Notes: generated by a model from the sequence alone, not told the origin. Counted from the stretch's first letter, positions 25,315-33,429 are shown. The stretch is DNA of 64,000 nt from Alphaproteobacteria bacterium (GCA_025934695.1 JAICWS010000001.1:215301-279300), one strand, 5' to 3'. Program-made: numbers and translations.

Positions 25315-25929
25315 TTAGTTCGTCGTCGTATTCGTGTTGGCGTTGTGCTTGCGGCGGAAGATGTTTCGGCTGCGCACGTTTTCGCTGTGCTGGATGCGCG
25401 CCTGTTCGCGGGCGCCAACGCGGCCGTTACGGGCGGCGCGGGCCTCGAGGCGGGTATTGCGCATCTGGCCGCGTTCGGAACGCGCGGCTTCCTTCGTCGT
25501 CATCGAGCCGTTATTGACACCGTTGCTGATGCGCTGCTGCTGGTTCGCGTCGCGCTGTACGTCGGCCTGCATGCGCTCGCTGGACTTGCTGTCCGGATTG
25601 CCGGTCTGCGCGTCATGCTTCTGGTTGTAGATCGCGCTGCTCTCGCGGTTTTCCATGCGGTTGAGCTGCTTCCGCTCCTGCGTGGAGACGGAGCCGTCCT
25701 TCATGTCCTTGGCTTCCTGGTGCTCGATCGCGGTTTCGCCGCGCTCAAGCTTGCCGGCTTCTTTCGTCGTCAACTGGCCGTCCTTGAGGCCGTTCTCGAT
25801 GCGCTCCTGCTGGTTAGCGTCGCGCTGGATGCTGGTGTTGGTGGTCGTGTTCGTCGCCGTCTGCGCGAAGGCGGGAGACGACAAAGTGGCGACCACGGCG
25901 GTCGCGATAAGGAGATGCTGGATCTTCAT
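25315..25929 (-). CDS. Exported protein with EF-hand-like helical repeats
   Basis: This 204-residue protein has a signal peptide ending SSPAFAQ. The mature part begins with an Asn/Thr tract (TATNTTTNTS) and ends with NANTNTTTN. Between them are four diverged repeats of about 32 residues of the form DGQLTTKEAGKLERGE, DGSVSTQERKQLNRME, NGSMTTKEAARSERGQ and NGRVGAREQARIQH, two of them preceded by QRDANQQ(E/Q)RI. The (D/N)G-x-(L/V/M)-(T/S)-x-x-E core recalls an EF-hand loop, but the full set of Ca ligands is not present. Similar proteins are common and uncharacterised in proteobacteria. The start at 25929 opens the signal peptide. Confidence 0.75.
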   Translation of the reverse strand: MKIQHLLIATAVVATLSSPAFAQTATNTTTNTSIQRDANQQERIENGLKDGQLTTKEAGKLERGETAIEHQEAKDMKDGSVSTQERKQLNRMENRESSAIYNQKHDAQTGNPDSKSSERMQADVQRDANQQQRISNGVNNGSMTTKEAARSERGQMRNTRLEARAARNGRVGAREQARIQHSENVRSRNIFRRKHNANTNTTTN

Positions 25930-26079
25930 GACTGTTACCCTTTTTGTTTGTTTCAAGTGCGCGTGTCCCGTTCGTCGCGCTATATGCCCATTATACGGCG
26001 CGCGGCATCGGTCACATGCGCAACGGTCTATTAATTCTTTGCAATCTTGGAATTTCCGGCAAACAGCCTGATATGGCTG

Positions 26080-26409
26080 TTATTTTTCCCAAGGGATCGG
26101 CGCGCCGGGAAGGGCGACCACGAGGCCGTCGAGTTCATTTGTCATTAATATCTGACAGCCCAGACGCGACGTTTTCTTCAGGTCGAAGGCGAGGTCAAGC
26201 ATGTCTTCCTCGTCCTCGCGCTTGCTCGCCAGCTTCTCGTACCAGTCGGGCCGCACGATGACATGGCAGGTCGCGCAGGCCAGGCATCCGCCGCAGGCGC
26301 CTTCGATGTCGACGCCGTGCTTGTGCGAAATCTCCATGACGGAGAGCCCGAGCGGCGCTTCGACTTCAAGCGCGTTGCCGTTCTTTTCGATGAAGGTCAT
26401 TTTAGGCAT
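26080..26409 (-). CDS. fdx: [2Fe-2S] ferredoxin, Isc/adrenodoxin type
   Basis: This 109-residue electron carrier has cluster ligands in ACGGCLACATCHV and the fourth Cys in SRLGCQIL, which is the C-x5-C-x2-C…C pattern. An acidic patch EDEEDMLDLAFD precedes the last ligand, where adrenodoxin-type proteins bind reductase. It probably donates electrons in Fe–S cluster assembly, as supported by the cysteine desulfurase gene 55 bases upstream on the same strand. Confidence 0.9.
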   Translation of the reverse strand: MPKMTFIEKNGNALEVEAPLGLSVMEISHKHGVDIEGACGGCLACATCHVIVRPDWYEKLASKREDEEDMLDLAFDLKKTSRLGCQILMTNELDGLVVALPGAPIPWEK

Positions 26410-26464
26410 TGTAATACTCGTTCATATCCGAAGAAGGGGACTTTAAGAGAATTGCCATATCGGG

Positions 26465-27586
26465 TCAAGCCGCGCTCAGGCGCGACTTGATGCGGTTGTA
26501 CATCTCGGTCCATTTCGCGATGAAGAACTCGACGTCCTTCGCATGCGTATTCCAGCCAAGGCTGACGCGCAGCGACGATCCGGCTTCCGCGTCCGACGCG
26601 CCCATGGCCTTCAACACATGCGAGGGCTTGACTGTTCCGCTGGAGCAGGCCGAGCCATTGCTCACGCAAATGCCGGCCAGGTCGAGCGCGATGAGCTGCG
26701 TTTCCGACGGGGCGCCGGGCAGGGCGAACATGCTGGTATTATGCACGCGCGGGGCCTCGAAGCCGAAGATCCGCAGGGAAGGGGCCAGCGCTTTAAGTTC
26801 CGCTTCAAGTTTGTCGCGCAACACGCCGAGCTTATGAAACTCTTTGACGTCCAATTGCTCCGCCGCCGTGGCAAAACCCACGATGCCGGCGAGATTTTCC
26901 GTGCCGGCGCGCAGGTTCTTTTCCTGATTGCCGCCGCGCAAAATCGGGCCGACCGTGGCGCAGTTGGCCATGACCAGGCAACCCATGCCCTGCGGGCCGC
27001 CGATTTTGTGCGCGGAGAGTGTCAGCATGTCGACGCCGAGCTTCTGGATGTCCAGCGGCATGCGGCCGAAAGCCTGCACCGCGTCGGTATGCACGAGCGC
27101 CCCGCGCTTGCGCGCTATTCGGACAACCTCTTCGACGGGCTGGATGACGCCGGTCTCGTTATTGACGAGCATGACCGAAATGAGCGTCTGGCGCGTATTG
27201 CCCTCGAGCATCTTGTCGAGCGCCGCAAGATCGATCACGCCGCCCGGCAGAACCGGAAGAATGTCGGGGTGGGGAAGCGCCTGCAGGACGGACGGATGCT
27301 CGATCGCGGAGACAATGACGCGCTCCATCTCGGCGCCGCGGAGCGCCATATTGTTGGCTTCCGTCGCGCCCGACGTGAAGACGATCACATCCTTGGGCCC
27401 GCAGTTTAGTTGCTTCGCGATCGTCTGGCGCGCGCCTTCGATTCTGCGCCGCGCTTCGCGTCCTGCCTTGTGGACCGAGGATGCGTTGCCCGGAAATCCA
27501 AGCAGTTCAAGCATCGACTCGCGCACGGCGGGCTTCAAGGGACTCGTGGCGTTATGATCCAGATATGTGCCGTTAAAAAGCTCCAT
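26465..27586 (-). CDS. Cysteine desulfurase (NifS/IscS family)
   Basis: This 373-residue PLP enzyme transfers sulfur from L-cysteine to a protein persulfide. YLDHNATSPLKPAV opens the fold; the SGATEANN motif, TDAVQAFG, the PLP Lys in LSAHKIGGPQG and the catalytic Cys loop SNGSACSSGTVKPSHVL are all present. The Cys loop is of the long IscS type. It partners with the ferredoxin for Fe–S assembly and possibly with MnmA for tRNA thiolation. No scaffold (IscU or SufB) lies in the window on this side. The gene may be iscS or a second paralogue, so the symbol is left blank. Confidence 0.9.
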   Translation of the reverse strand: MELFNGTYLDHNATSPLKPAVRESMLELLGFPGNASSVHKAGREARRRIEGARQTIAKQLNCGPKDVIVFTSGATEANNMALRGAEMERVIVSAIEHPSVLQALPHPDILPVLPGGVIDLAALDKMLEGNTRQTLISVMLVNNETGVIQPVEEVVRIARKRGALVHTDAVQAFGRMPLDIQKLGVDMLTLSAHKIGGPQGMGCLVMANCATVGPILRGGNQEKNLRAGTENLAGIVGFATAAEQLDVKEFHKLGVLRDKLEAELKALAPSLRIFGFEAPRVHNTSMFALPGAPSETQLIALDLAGICVSNGSACSSGTVKPSHVLKAMGASDAEAGSSLRVSLGWNTHAKDVEFFIAKWTEMYNRIKSRLSAA

Positions 27587-27666
27587 CAGAGCACATCCAT
27601 TTTCCGTAACCTAAGTTAACTTTCCAGTGCAAGCTTTTGAATTAGCTACCATAATTCACTATTTTC

Positions 27667-27694
27667 TTGCCTAAAAAATTGCATAATGTATAGT
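27667..27694 (+). promoter_or_regulatory. Candidate promoter and CAA-rich leader of the hydrolase gene
   Basis: TTGCCT, a 16-base spacer and TATAGT. The leader that follows (27721–27762) is A/C-rich with CAACAACAACC, like that of the Flp pilin, and GGAGG precedes the start. Confidence 0.4.
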
Positions 27695-27781
27695 CCCGAA
27701 CCTAGTAGAGGTTGTATCGCAAAACAAGAACAAAAATAAGAAACTGCAACAACAACCAAAAGCCACGGAGGCTTAGACTGC

Positions 27782-28447
27782 ATGCCTGAAATTATGATTA
27801 CCGGTCCTGCCGGTAGACTTGAAGGGCGCTACAAGCACGCCAAAATTCCCGGCTCGCCGATCGCGCTCATCCTGCACCCGAACCCTCAGCGGGGCGGGAC
27901 GATGAACAACAAGATTTCCTACGCTCTGTTCCAGACTTTCGCCGATCGCGGATTTTCAACGTTACGGTTCAACTTCCGTGGCGTCGGCCGGTCCCAGGGC
28001 GAATTCTCGCACGGCGAGGGCGAACTCTCCGATGCCGCCTCCGCGCTGGACTGGCTCCAGAGCGTGAATCCCGGTGCGTCTTCCGTCTGGGTCGCGGGCT
28101 TTTCCTTCGGCGCCTGGATCGGCATGCAATTGCTGATGCGCCGCCCGGAGATCGACGGCTACGTTTCAATCGCGCCGCCGGCGAACATCTACGATTTCAA
28201 CTTCCTGGCGCCGTGCCCGAACGAAGGCCTGATTGTCCAGGGCGACACCGATCAGGTCGTCGCGATTGAATCGGTCAACAAGCTCGTCGACAAGCTGCGC
28301 GACCAGCGCGGCCCGAACGGCGTCGACTATAAAGTCATCCAGGGCGCCGGGCATTTCTTCAATAACCCCGGCGAAACCGAAGCGATGCTCGGTTACGTCA
28401 ACAGCTACCTGAACCAGGCGCTGACCGCCCAGGAAGCTGCGGCTTAA
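27782..28447 (+). CDS. Alpha/beta hydrolase (COG2945 type)
   Basis: This 221-residue hydrolase contains HPNPQRGGTMNNK, LRFNFRGVGRSQGEF and the nucleophile elbow GFSFGAW. The acid lies in VQGDTDQVV and the His in GAGHFFNN. This is the compact family often encoded divergent from or next to cysteine desulfurase and suf genes in alphaproteobacteria; its substrate is unknown. Here it is divergent from the desulfurase with a 195-base shared gap, and it ends at a strong terminator. Confidence 0.85.
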   Translation: MPEIMITGPAGRLEGRYKHAKIPGSPIALILHPNPQRGGTMNNKISYALFQTFADRGFSTLRFNFRGVGRSQGEFSHGEGELSDAASALDWLQSVNPGASSVWVAGFSFGAWIGMQLLMRRPEIDGYVSIAPPANIYDFNFLAPCPNEGLIVQGDTDQVVAIESVNKLVDKLRDQRGPNGVDYKVIQGAGHFFNNPGETEAMLGYVNSYLNQALTAQEAAA

Positions 28448-28470
28448 CGAACAGAACTACTAGCCATAGT

Positions 28471-28503
28471 AAAAGCCGCTCCAGCAATGGGGCGGCTTTT
28501 CTA
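28471..28503 (+). terminator. Intrinsic terminator after the hydrolase
   Basis: The stem AAAAGCCGC / GCGGCTTTT has a 12-base loop, and the 3' arm supplies the U-run. It is 24 bases after the stop. Confidence 0.8.
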
Positions 28504-28529
28504 TTAGGTCGCGGATAACGCGGCTCGTC

Positions 28530-28793
28530 TTACAGCTCGTCCTCTTCGACGGCCTTGGCCAGCTTGGTCAGCGGCAGCTTGTAAAAGGCGCAGAGGATGA
28601 TCGCGGTCTTCAGCGTGGGAATGCTGCGGCCGTTTTCAAAATGCGAAATCCCGCCGCTCAGCAGACCCGTAGCGGCTTCGACGTCGCGCAGCGTCATGTT
28701 CTTCTGCTCGCGGCATTTGCGCAGCATGGTTCCGGCTTTGGTCTTGCGGGGCCGGCGGCGCAGCCGGTTGGGTTGCTTCTTGGTGCTTTTCAT
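28530..28793 (-). CDS. XRE-family helix-turn-helix regulator
   Basis: This 87-residue protein has a very basic N-terminal 20 residues (KKQPNRLRRRPRKTK) followed by a Cro/C1 HTH: LRKCREQKNMTLRDVEAATG, LLSGGISHFENGRSIPTL and a closing helix. The recognition helix is around SGGISHFENG. It has no ligand domain, so it is probably a simple repressor or accessory regulator. A candidate operator lies about 130 bases upstream. Confidence 0.85.
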   Translation of the reverse strand: MKSTKKQPNRLRRRPRKTKAGTMLRKCREQKNMTLRDVEAATGLLSGGISHFENGRSIPTLKTAIILCAFYKLPLTKLAKAVEEDEL

Positions 28794-29228
28794 GTCTGTT
28801 ATGGCCTTATCGCGTCAAAATTAAAATGTGAGAAATGCTTCGGGAGCTACGATACTTCCATCAGAACCGTTTCTCAAGCTTTCCGACGCCCGAAAACGGA
28901 TGGAAGTTCGCGTTGGGGGTGTCATACCCTGGTATGACTAAATGTGTGATAATATATATTATGGAAAATAAACGAGATACCAAGGACGCCGTATTTCCAA
29001 TGGCTTAATTCCAGCCTGACTATAAACTCACCATCTTCATCGCACAATGCGCTCGATGTGCACTGCACGATGCTTTCCGGGCGGATTTCATCCAGCAAAC
29101 CGGTTGATTGACGATGCCGATTGTCGCGGAGTTCATCGGCGCAGGTCCTTTTATCTGTTGCCATTATCATCGCCGCCGGGATTGCGTTGCTGGCCGATAT
29201 TCCGTGGCTGAACTCCAGCAAATTATAT
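28794..29228. other. AT-richer gene-poor stretch
   Basis: I see no convincing gene. Short open frames exist on both strands (28922–29221 minus; 29121 onward plus) but have poor composition and no ribosome sites. It carries the palindrome at 28921. A membrane-like segment (VLLSVAIIIAAGIALLADI) can be read on the plus strand, in frame with the next gene, but the promoter at 29229 argues against its use. Confidence 0.4.
28921..28938. promoter_or_regulatory. Operator-like palindrome
   Basis: GTCATACC and GGTATGAC are a perfect 8+8 inverted repeat with a 2-base spacer. The length and symmetry fit a helix-turn-helix dimer; the XRE gene is the nearest candidate regulator and target. Confidence 0.4.
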
Positions 29229-29257
29229 TTGACAGAATATGTATGGATTTGTTATGA
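29229..29257 (+). promoter_or_regulatory. Sigma70-type promoter of the tandem paralogue array
   Basis: TTGACA, 17 bases and TTATGA lie about 38 bases upstream of the ATG at 29295. Confidence 0.5.
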
Positions 29258-29294
29258 AAATATACCGCTTTCTTGCGAAGGAGCACCATACATA

Positions 29295-29834
29295 ATGATC
29301 GGACTGGACGGACATGGCTGGATCGGCCGCGATAAAAACGGCAATACGATCTACAAAAGCGACGATGACCTCGAGCGTGAACGGTGGCAGCGCGAAGCCG
29401 ACAAGTCGCGCCGCGAACAGCTCTATGTCTCCGAGGCCTATAAGGTCTTCTTCCTCACCAAGCAAACCGGTCCCGAGGGCTGCGACGACGGCCGCAACGC
29501 CTATATCTCGGTGAAGCCCTTCAGCGAGGTTCCGGCCGACGCTCTCGAGGAGATGAAAACCCGCGCCGAGCCCTGGAGCCCGGCCAGTCAGGTCCGCATC
29601 GAAGCGAAAGATCCGCTGCTCGTTTTCCACGACGACATTACCAAGACCGAGTCGAACATATATATCGGCGAACTGGACGCCGATGTGCGCCAGAAGCTGC
29701 GCGGCCAAGGTGCGAAAAACGCCTGGAGTGCCCTGTTCGATAAGGCCGCCGCCGCCAATCCCATTGCCGCCGTCACGGCGAAGGACGACGTCCAGGTTCA
29801 TCGTCCGCTGGCGCTCAAGAAGCCAGTGTTATAG
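29295..29834 (+). CDS. Uncharacterised tandem family member 1
   Basis: This 179-residue soluble protein starts MIGLDGHGWIGRDKNGNTIY and a charged helix (DDLERERWQREADKSRREQ). It then has the family core: LYVSEAYKVFFLTKQ, AYISVKPFSEVPADALEEMK, LLVFHDDITKTES, GELDADVR and a C-terminal RPLALKKPVL. The next two genes encode diverged copies of the core. The start was chosen from the promoter position, GAAGGAG before the ATG, and the absence of an N-terminal membrane helix in the copies. The family is not one I recognise and its function is unknown. The spacing to the next gene is 9 bases. Confidence 0.7.
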   Translation: MIGLDGHGWIGRDKNGNTIYKSDDDLERERWQREADKSRREQLYVSEAYKVFFLTKQTGPEGCDDGRNAYISVKPFSEVPADALEEMKTRAEPWSPASQVRIEAKDPLLVFHDDITKTESNIYIGELDADVRQKLRGQGAKNAWSALFDKAAAANPIAAVTAKDDVQVHRPLALKKPVL

Positions 29835-29843
29835 GAGCGCGCC

Positions 29844-30263
29844 ATGGTCATGGATGCCGACGGCAATATCCGCAACCGTGTCGAAACATTGTTCGTCAGC
29901 GATGAACACCAGCTGTTCTTTCTGACCGGCCAGCCGACCGGCAACGGACGCAAAGCGCGGATTTCCGTATTGCCGTTTCATGCGCTCGATGAAGAAACAT
30001 ATGCAGGCATGCGCAACAGCGCCACGATTTGGACGCCAAAAGAAAAATGTCTCATCACGATAAAGCCGGGCACGAATATCGTTACGTTCAGAGACGATGC
30101 GACAGGCGTCGAAACCGTCATTTCTCGCCGCGAGCTTGAACCTGACTTCAAGGGTACGAAAGGCATTTCGCCGGCTTTCGAAAGATATGCGCCGCCATCG
30201 ACGAAAACGGCACAGGCCATCACCATCCGGAAACCGCTGACATTCAGGAACGCTGCGCCATGA
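29844..30263 (+). CDS. Uncharacterised tandem family member 2
   Basis: This 139-residue protein is the shortest copy and lacks the charged N-terminal helix. Core: LFVSDEHQLFFLTGQ, ARISVLPFHALDEETYAGM, TIWTPKEKCLITIKPGT, IVTFRDDATGVETV, RRELEPDFKG and the C-terminal RKPLTFRNA. GGAG lies 4 bases before the ATG. The stop overlaps the next start by 4 bases. All three copies share the VSDEYK-type beta-strand, a PF-x-L-x(5-8)-M segment and a D-x-T-x-x-E segment. Confidence 0.7.
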   Translation: MVMDADGNIRNRVETLFVSDEHQLFFLTGQPTGNGRKARISVLPFHALDEETYAGMRNSATIWTPKEKCLITIKPGTNIVTFRDDATGVETVISRRELEPDFKGTKGISPAFERYAPPSTKTAQAITIRKPLTFRNAAP

Positions 30264-30781
30264 AAATGCGCGACGAGTTTGGTCCAAGTTACAGCGCCGG
30301 CGTCGGCTCCCATACCGCCGTCCCCACGCCGCCAAAACCGCGCGAAGAAGAGTTGTTTGTCTCCGACGAGTACAAGATTTTCATTATCGTGAATGCGGTC
30401 GATCCGGACACGCAGCGCTTGCATCCGATCGCCGTGCGTCCGTTTCATTTAATGCCGCCGGACGCACTCGGAAAGATGCTTCCCATCGCGAAGCCCTGCA
30501 GCGCAGGAAAATGCGCGGGCATCGACATATGGCCAAACGGACAAACGCTCATGTTCTCAGACGAGACCGGCGTGACCGTGGAAACATTCCCTGTCAGCGA
30601 GCTCGATCCTGAAGTTCGCGATCGGATCCAGAACGCTGACGGCAACCAGGATCCTTTCACGGCAAGCCTGTGGAAAAAATATCTGGATGCCGCATCGAAT
30701 GTCGTCCGGCCCGAGCCCCAGATCGCGACAGGCAGCACGCTGCCGTTCCGAAAGCCCATTACGCTGAAGCGGAACCCTTAA
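30260..30781 (+). CDS. Uncharacterised tandem family member 3
   Basis: This 173-residue protein has a Pro-rich linker (VPTPPKPREEE) before the core: LFVSDEYKIFIIVNA, PIAVRPFHLMPPDALGKM, LMFSDETGVTVETF, SELDPEVRDRI and the C-terminal FRKPITLKRNP. Two Cys (PCSAGKCAG) are unique to this copy. It overlaps member 2 by 4 bases, so the three form one transcription unit, convergent with the iron locus. The C-terminal (R/K)(K)P(L/I)(T/A)(L/F)(K/R) motif is common to all. Confidence 0.7.
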   Translation: MKMRDEFGPSYSAGVGSHTAVPTPPKPREEELFVSDEYKIFIIVNAVDPDTQRLHPIAVRPFHLMPPDALGKMLPIAKPCSAGKCAGIDIWPNGQTLMFSDETGVTVETFPVSELDPEVRDRIQNADGNQDPFTASLWKKYLDAASNVVRPEPQIATGSTLPFRKPITLKRNP

Positions 30782-31293
30782 AGCGCGATTTCCATGAAGA
30801 GCGTGTCGTAAGACGCGCCGTCGACATCAAAGACCTGCCGCTTCGTTTCCCGGAAGCCGAGGCTTTTGTAAAGCCCGATAGCAGCCATCTGCGTGACCGT
30901 GACATGCAGCTCAAGAATGCCATAGCCGAACCTTTCGGCATCATCCATCAGCGTGACCGCAAGACGCCTGCCCAGCCCCTGCCCGTGGTAATCGGGATGA
31001 AGATGCAGGTTGCAGAGCTCCGCGCGGCCATCGCCCTTGTTCTTGAGGCCGCCGAAGCCGATGAGTTCGCCAGAGGTTAAAAACAGGCCCAGCATTTCGC
31101 CATTGTCGGAAGCATATTTCTGCGCGCGCTCGAGGATGTCGCCGTGGAAGTCCGGATTCTGCACGAAACCCGCCGCGTTGCGGCCCAGCGACAGCGCATA
31201 AAGTTTGCGCAGCGGTTCCGCGTCCTTAGCCGAGAGCGGGCGGACGACCGGGACCCGCGACAGGTCCGGCTTTGGGCTTTTTGTTGCGGTCAT
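30778..31293 (-). CDS. GNAT-family N-acetyltransferase
   Basis: This 171-residue acetyltransferase has LIGFGGLKNKGDGRAELCNL, then the acetyl-CoA motif LHPDYHGQGLGRRLAVTLMD and IGLYKSLGFRETKRQVF. It overlaps the end of dapE by 68 bases, so it is the last gene of the iron-locus transcription unit. The ATG at 31293 was taken, as the ATG 21 bases upstream has no better site. The substrate is unknown; a role in modifying a metallophore or DAP-derived product is only a possibility from position. Confidence 0.85.
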   Translation of the reverse strand: MTATKSPKPDLSRVPVVRPLSAKDAEPLRKLYALSLGRNAAGFVQNPDFHGDILERAQKYASDNGEMLGLFLTSGELIGFGGLKNKGDGRAELCNLHLHPDYHGQGLGRRLAVTLMDDAERFGYGILELHVTVTQMAAIGLYKSLGFRETKRQVFDVDGASYDTLFMEIAL

Positions 31294-32608
31294 AATTCGA
31301 TACCGTTTCTTCAAAAATTTTTCGCAAATTAATCAGGTCATCCAGAGACGCACGCTCGTCGACCTGGTGCATGCCGCCTTTTGACAGGTAATCCTGCGCC
31401 TTGTGGCCGCACGGAATTCCGCCGCGCTCCGGCAGGCCGAGCTCGATGATTTCGGCGCCGGGGAAAAGCTTCGCGGCGAAGCGTCCGTCGGTCGTGCCGC
31501 CGCTGCCGTCCAGCTTCGCGTCTGTGCCGAGCGTGGATTTGATCGCGGCTTTCGCGGAATCCGCCAGCATGCCGGGCGCGCTGTAATAAGGCGCCGAGGC
31601 CGTGTCTTTGTTCGCCTTGACCGTGACATCCTTCAGCAGCGCGGCGTCAGGATGCTGCTTCGCCCAGTCCGGCGGATTGGCGAGCGCATCATTGATCCAT
31701 GTTTCGAGGCTCTCGGGCGTCTGGGACGGCGTGAAGCGAATGTTCCAGAGCGCCTGCGCCTCGCCGGGAATAATGGCGCTGGCATTGAAATCGCCGGACT
31801 TGAGCGCGACGGCCTCGAAATTCGTATCGGGGAAATTGGCGTTGCCGTCGTTCCACGCCTTGCTGTTGAGAATGGCGATGGCGAGCGACAGCGCGCGATT
31901 TGGGTTTTCGAACAGCTCCTGGTAGGCGGCATGCCCCTGCACGCCTTTCACGTTGAAAGTTCCGACCAGGCTGCCGCGGCGGCCGATCTTGATGTGGCTG
32001 CCCAGCGTATCCTGCGACGAGGGCTCGCCGACAATGAAGGCGTCAGGCTCCTCACCCTTGTCTTTCATCCATTTCAGCACTTTTTCGGTGCCGTTGACGG
32101 CGGCCCATTCCTCGTCGGTCGTCAGGATCATCGTGACCTTGATGTTGCCGGAGGCTTTCAGCTCGTCGAGCTTTTCCCCGATCGCGCTGATAAAGGCGGC
32201 GACGCTGCCTTTCATGTCGGTCACACCGCGGCCATGCAGGTATCCGTCCTCTATCCTGCCGCCGTACGGATCATCCGACCACTTCGCGTCATCGCCCGGC
32301 GGCACGACGTCGAGATGGCCGATATAGCAGATATGCTTGTCCGGTTTCCCGAACGACCATTCGAGAACGAGGTTTTCGACCTTATAGTCCCATTTCGGAT
32401 GATCGCCTTCGAACGCCTGGCGCGTGGCTGTCGCGCCCGCTTTCAGCCCTGCGGCGGCCGCGACGTCCAGGCTTTTCTGCGCCGCGGGATAATCCTTCGC
32501 GTCGATGGGCGTGACGCTGGGCACGCGGACGAGCGCCTGGGCAAGTTTCACCGTCGCGTCCTGCGCGGCGTCGATATCTTCCTTGTGCTGAAGGTCACGC
32601 GGCGGCAT
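31226..32608 (-). CDS. dapE: Succinyl-diaminopimelate desuccinylase
   Basis: This is a 460-residue M20 metallopeptidase-fold enzyme that hydrolyses N-succinyl-LL-DAP to succinate and DAP for lysine and cell wall synthesis. Metal and catalytic motifs: GHLDVVPPGDDAKW, GRGVTDMKGS, TTDEEWAAVNGTEKVL, GEPSSQDTLG, IKIGRRGSL, VKGVQGHAAYQ, GGTTDGRF and MHQVDERA. It is longer than the usual 375–400 residues, with about 40 extra N-terminal residues and a Pro/Lys tail. The start overlaps the nicotianamine-synthase-like gene by 14 bases. The unusual operon context, in an iron locus, raises the question of a role beyond lysine. Confidence 0.9.
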   Translation of the reverse strand: MPPRDLQHKEDIDAAQDATVKLAQALVRVPSVTPIDAKDYPAAQKSLDVAAAAGLKAGATATRQAFEGDHPKWDYKVENLVLEWSFGKPDKHICYIGHLDVVPPGDDAKWSDDPYGGRIEDGYLHGRGVTDMKGSVAAFISAIGEKLDELKASGNIKVTMILTTDEEWAAVNGTEKVLKWMKDKGEEPDAFIVGEPSSQDTLGSHIKIGRRGSLVGTFNVKGVQGHAAYQELFENPNRALSLAIAILNSKAWNDGNANFPDTNFEAVALKSGDFNASAIIPGEAQALWNIRFTPSQTPESLETWINDALANPPDWAKQHPDAALLKDVTVKANKDTASAPYYSAPGMLADSAKAAIKSTLGTDAKLDGSGGTTDGRFAAKLFPGAEIIELGLPERGGIPCGHKAQDYLSKGGMHQVDERASLDDLINLRKIFEETVSNYDRNKKPKAGPVAGPGRPPALG

Positions 32609-33413
32609 GGGCGTCGCGTTCGTAATAGCGGCTGGTGTTGATGCGGCGCGGGTCGACGGCGGTCTTGGCGACCTGGCGGAACCCCTCTTCCGGCAGTTCC
32701 GCCGCTTTATAGAGGAATTGATAAGCGCCTTCGGAATCACGCACGATCATGGCGCAGTTGCGGCTGCGCAGCTGGCGGTAGACTTCTTCGCGGCCCTGCA
32801 GCAGGCTCGCGCAGATCACCAGTTCGTTGTCGCAAGGAACATATTGCAGCGCGTCCATGCAGCGGATATCGACATCATTCGCGACGCCAATTTTTCTGCT
32901 GAGCCGTCGCGCCAGATCACAGGCTTCGGCATCAAAATCGACGCAGGTCACTTTCACGCCGGGAAGATGGCGCGCGAGCAGGAAGGCGGTCAGCGGCAGC
33001 GCGCCCGAGCCCAGGAAGCTGATCGTCTCGAAGCGGCGCGTTTCGAACAGTTCTTTCTCGGCGCGGCAGAGTTCCTGATATTCCGGATAATACCAGAATT
33101 TCGTCACATCGCAGACATCGCAGGAAATCAGGTGCCGTGCCCAGTATTTTTCCATCTCGCATTCCGCGGCGCCGCACAGGGCGGGAAGGTATTCAAGCTC
33201 CGTCGCGAGCGCGGGCGCATTGAGCAGGTCGTTAGAAATTCCTGCCGACTGGCAGTGCGCCAGCGTCCGCACGAGTTCGGTCAGCTGCGCATTCACGCGC
33301 GGATTTGCGGGAGAGAGGTCCTGCTCCGTCGACAGCAGGCTGTAGCTGCGGCGGATCGTTTCGACCGCGTGCGCTTTCAGCTCGGCATGGGGCATCCAGT
33401 GGTCGTCGGCCAT
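32595..33413 (-). CDS. Nicotianamine-synthase-like aminobutyrate transferase (metallophore biosynthesis)
   Basis: This 272-residue protein has the nicotianamine synthase layout. An N-terminal helical domain contains ECEMEKYWARHL (residues 84–95, including the conserved Glu). It is followed by FWYYPEYQELCRAEKEL and a Rossmann SAM domain opening with FLGSGALPLTAFLLARHLPG (133–152) and VTCVDFDAEACDLARRL (155–171). The family moves aminobutyrate from SAM onto an amine: nicotianamine in plants, staphylopine and pseudopaline precursors by CntL in bacteria. No opine dehydrogenase or EamA exporter is adjacent, so the product is open. It lies 16 bases after the FTR1-fusion gene and overlaps dapE. It is less conserved at the C-terminus (RRINTSRYYE). 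Confidence 0.8.
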   Translation of the reverse strand: MADDHWMPHAELKAHAVETIRRSYSLLSTEQDLSPANPRVNAQLTELVRTLAHCQSAGISNDLLNAPALATELEYLPALCGAAECEMEKYWARHLISCDVCDVTKFWYYPEYQELCRAEKELFETRRFETISFLGSGALPLTAFLLARHLPGVKVTCVDFDAEACDLARRLSRKIGVANDVDIRCMDALQYVPCDNELVICASLLQGREEVYRQLRSRNCAMIVRDSEGAYQFLYKAAELPEEGFRQVAKTAVDPRRINTSRYYERDAHAAA

Positions 33414-33429
33414 GTCGGGGAAGTCCTGT

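Noticed and set aside
28922-29221. 99-codon minus-strand frame in the AT-rich gap
   Set aside because: No ribosome site, poor composition and overlap with the promoter region of the tandem array.
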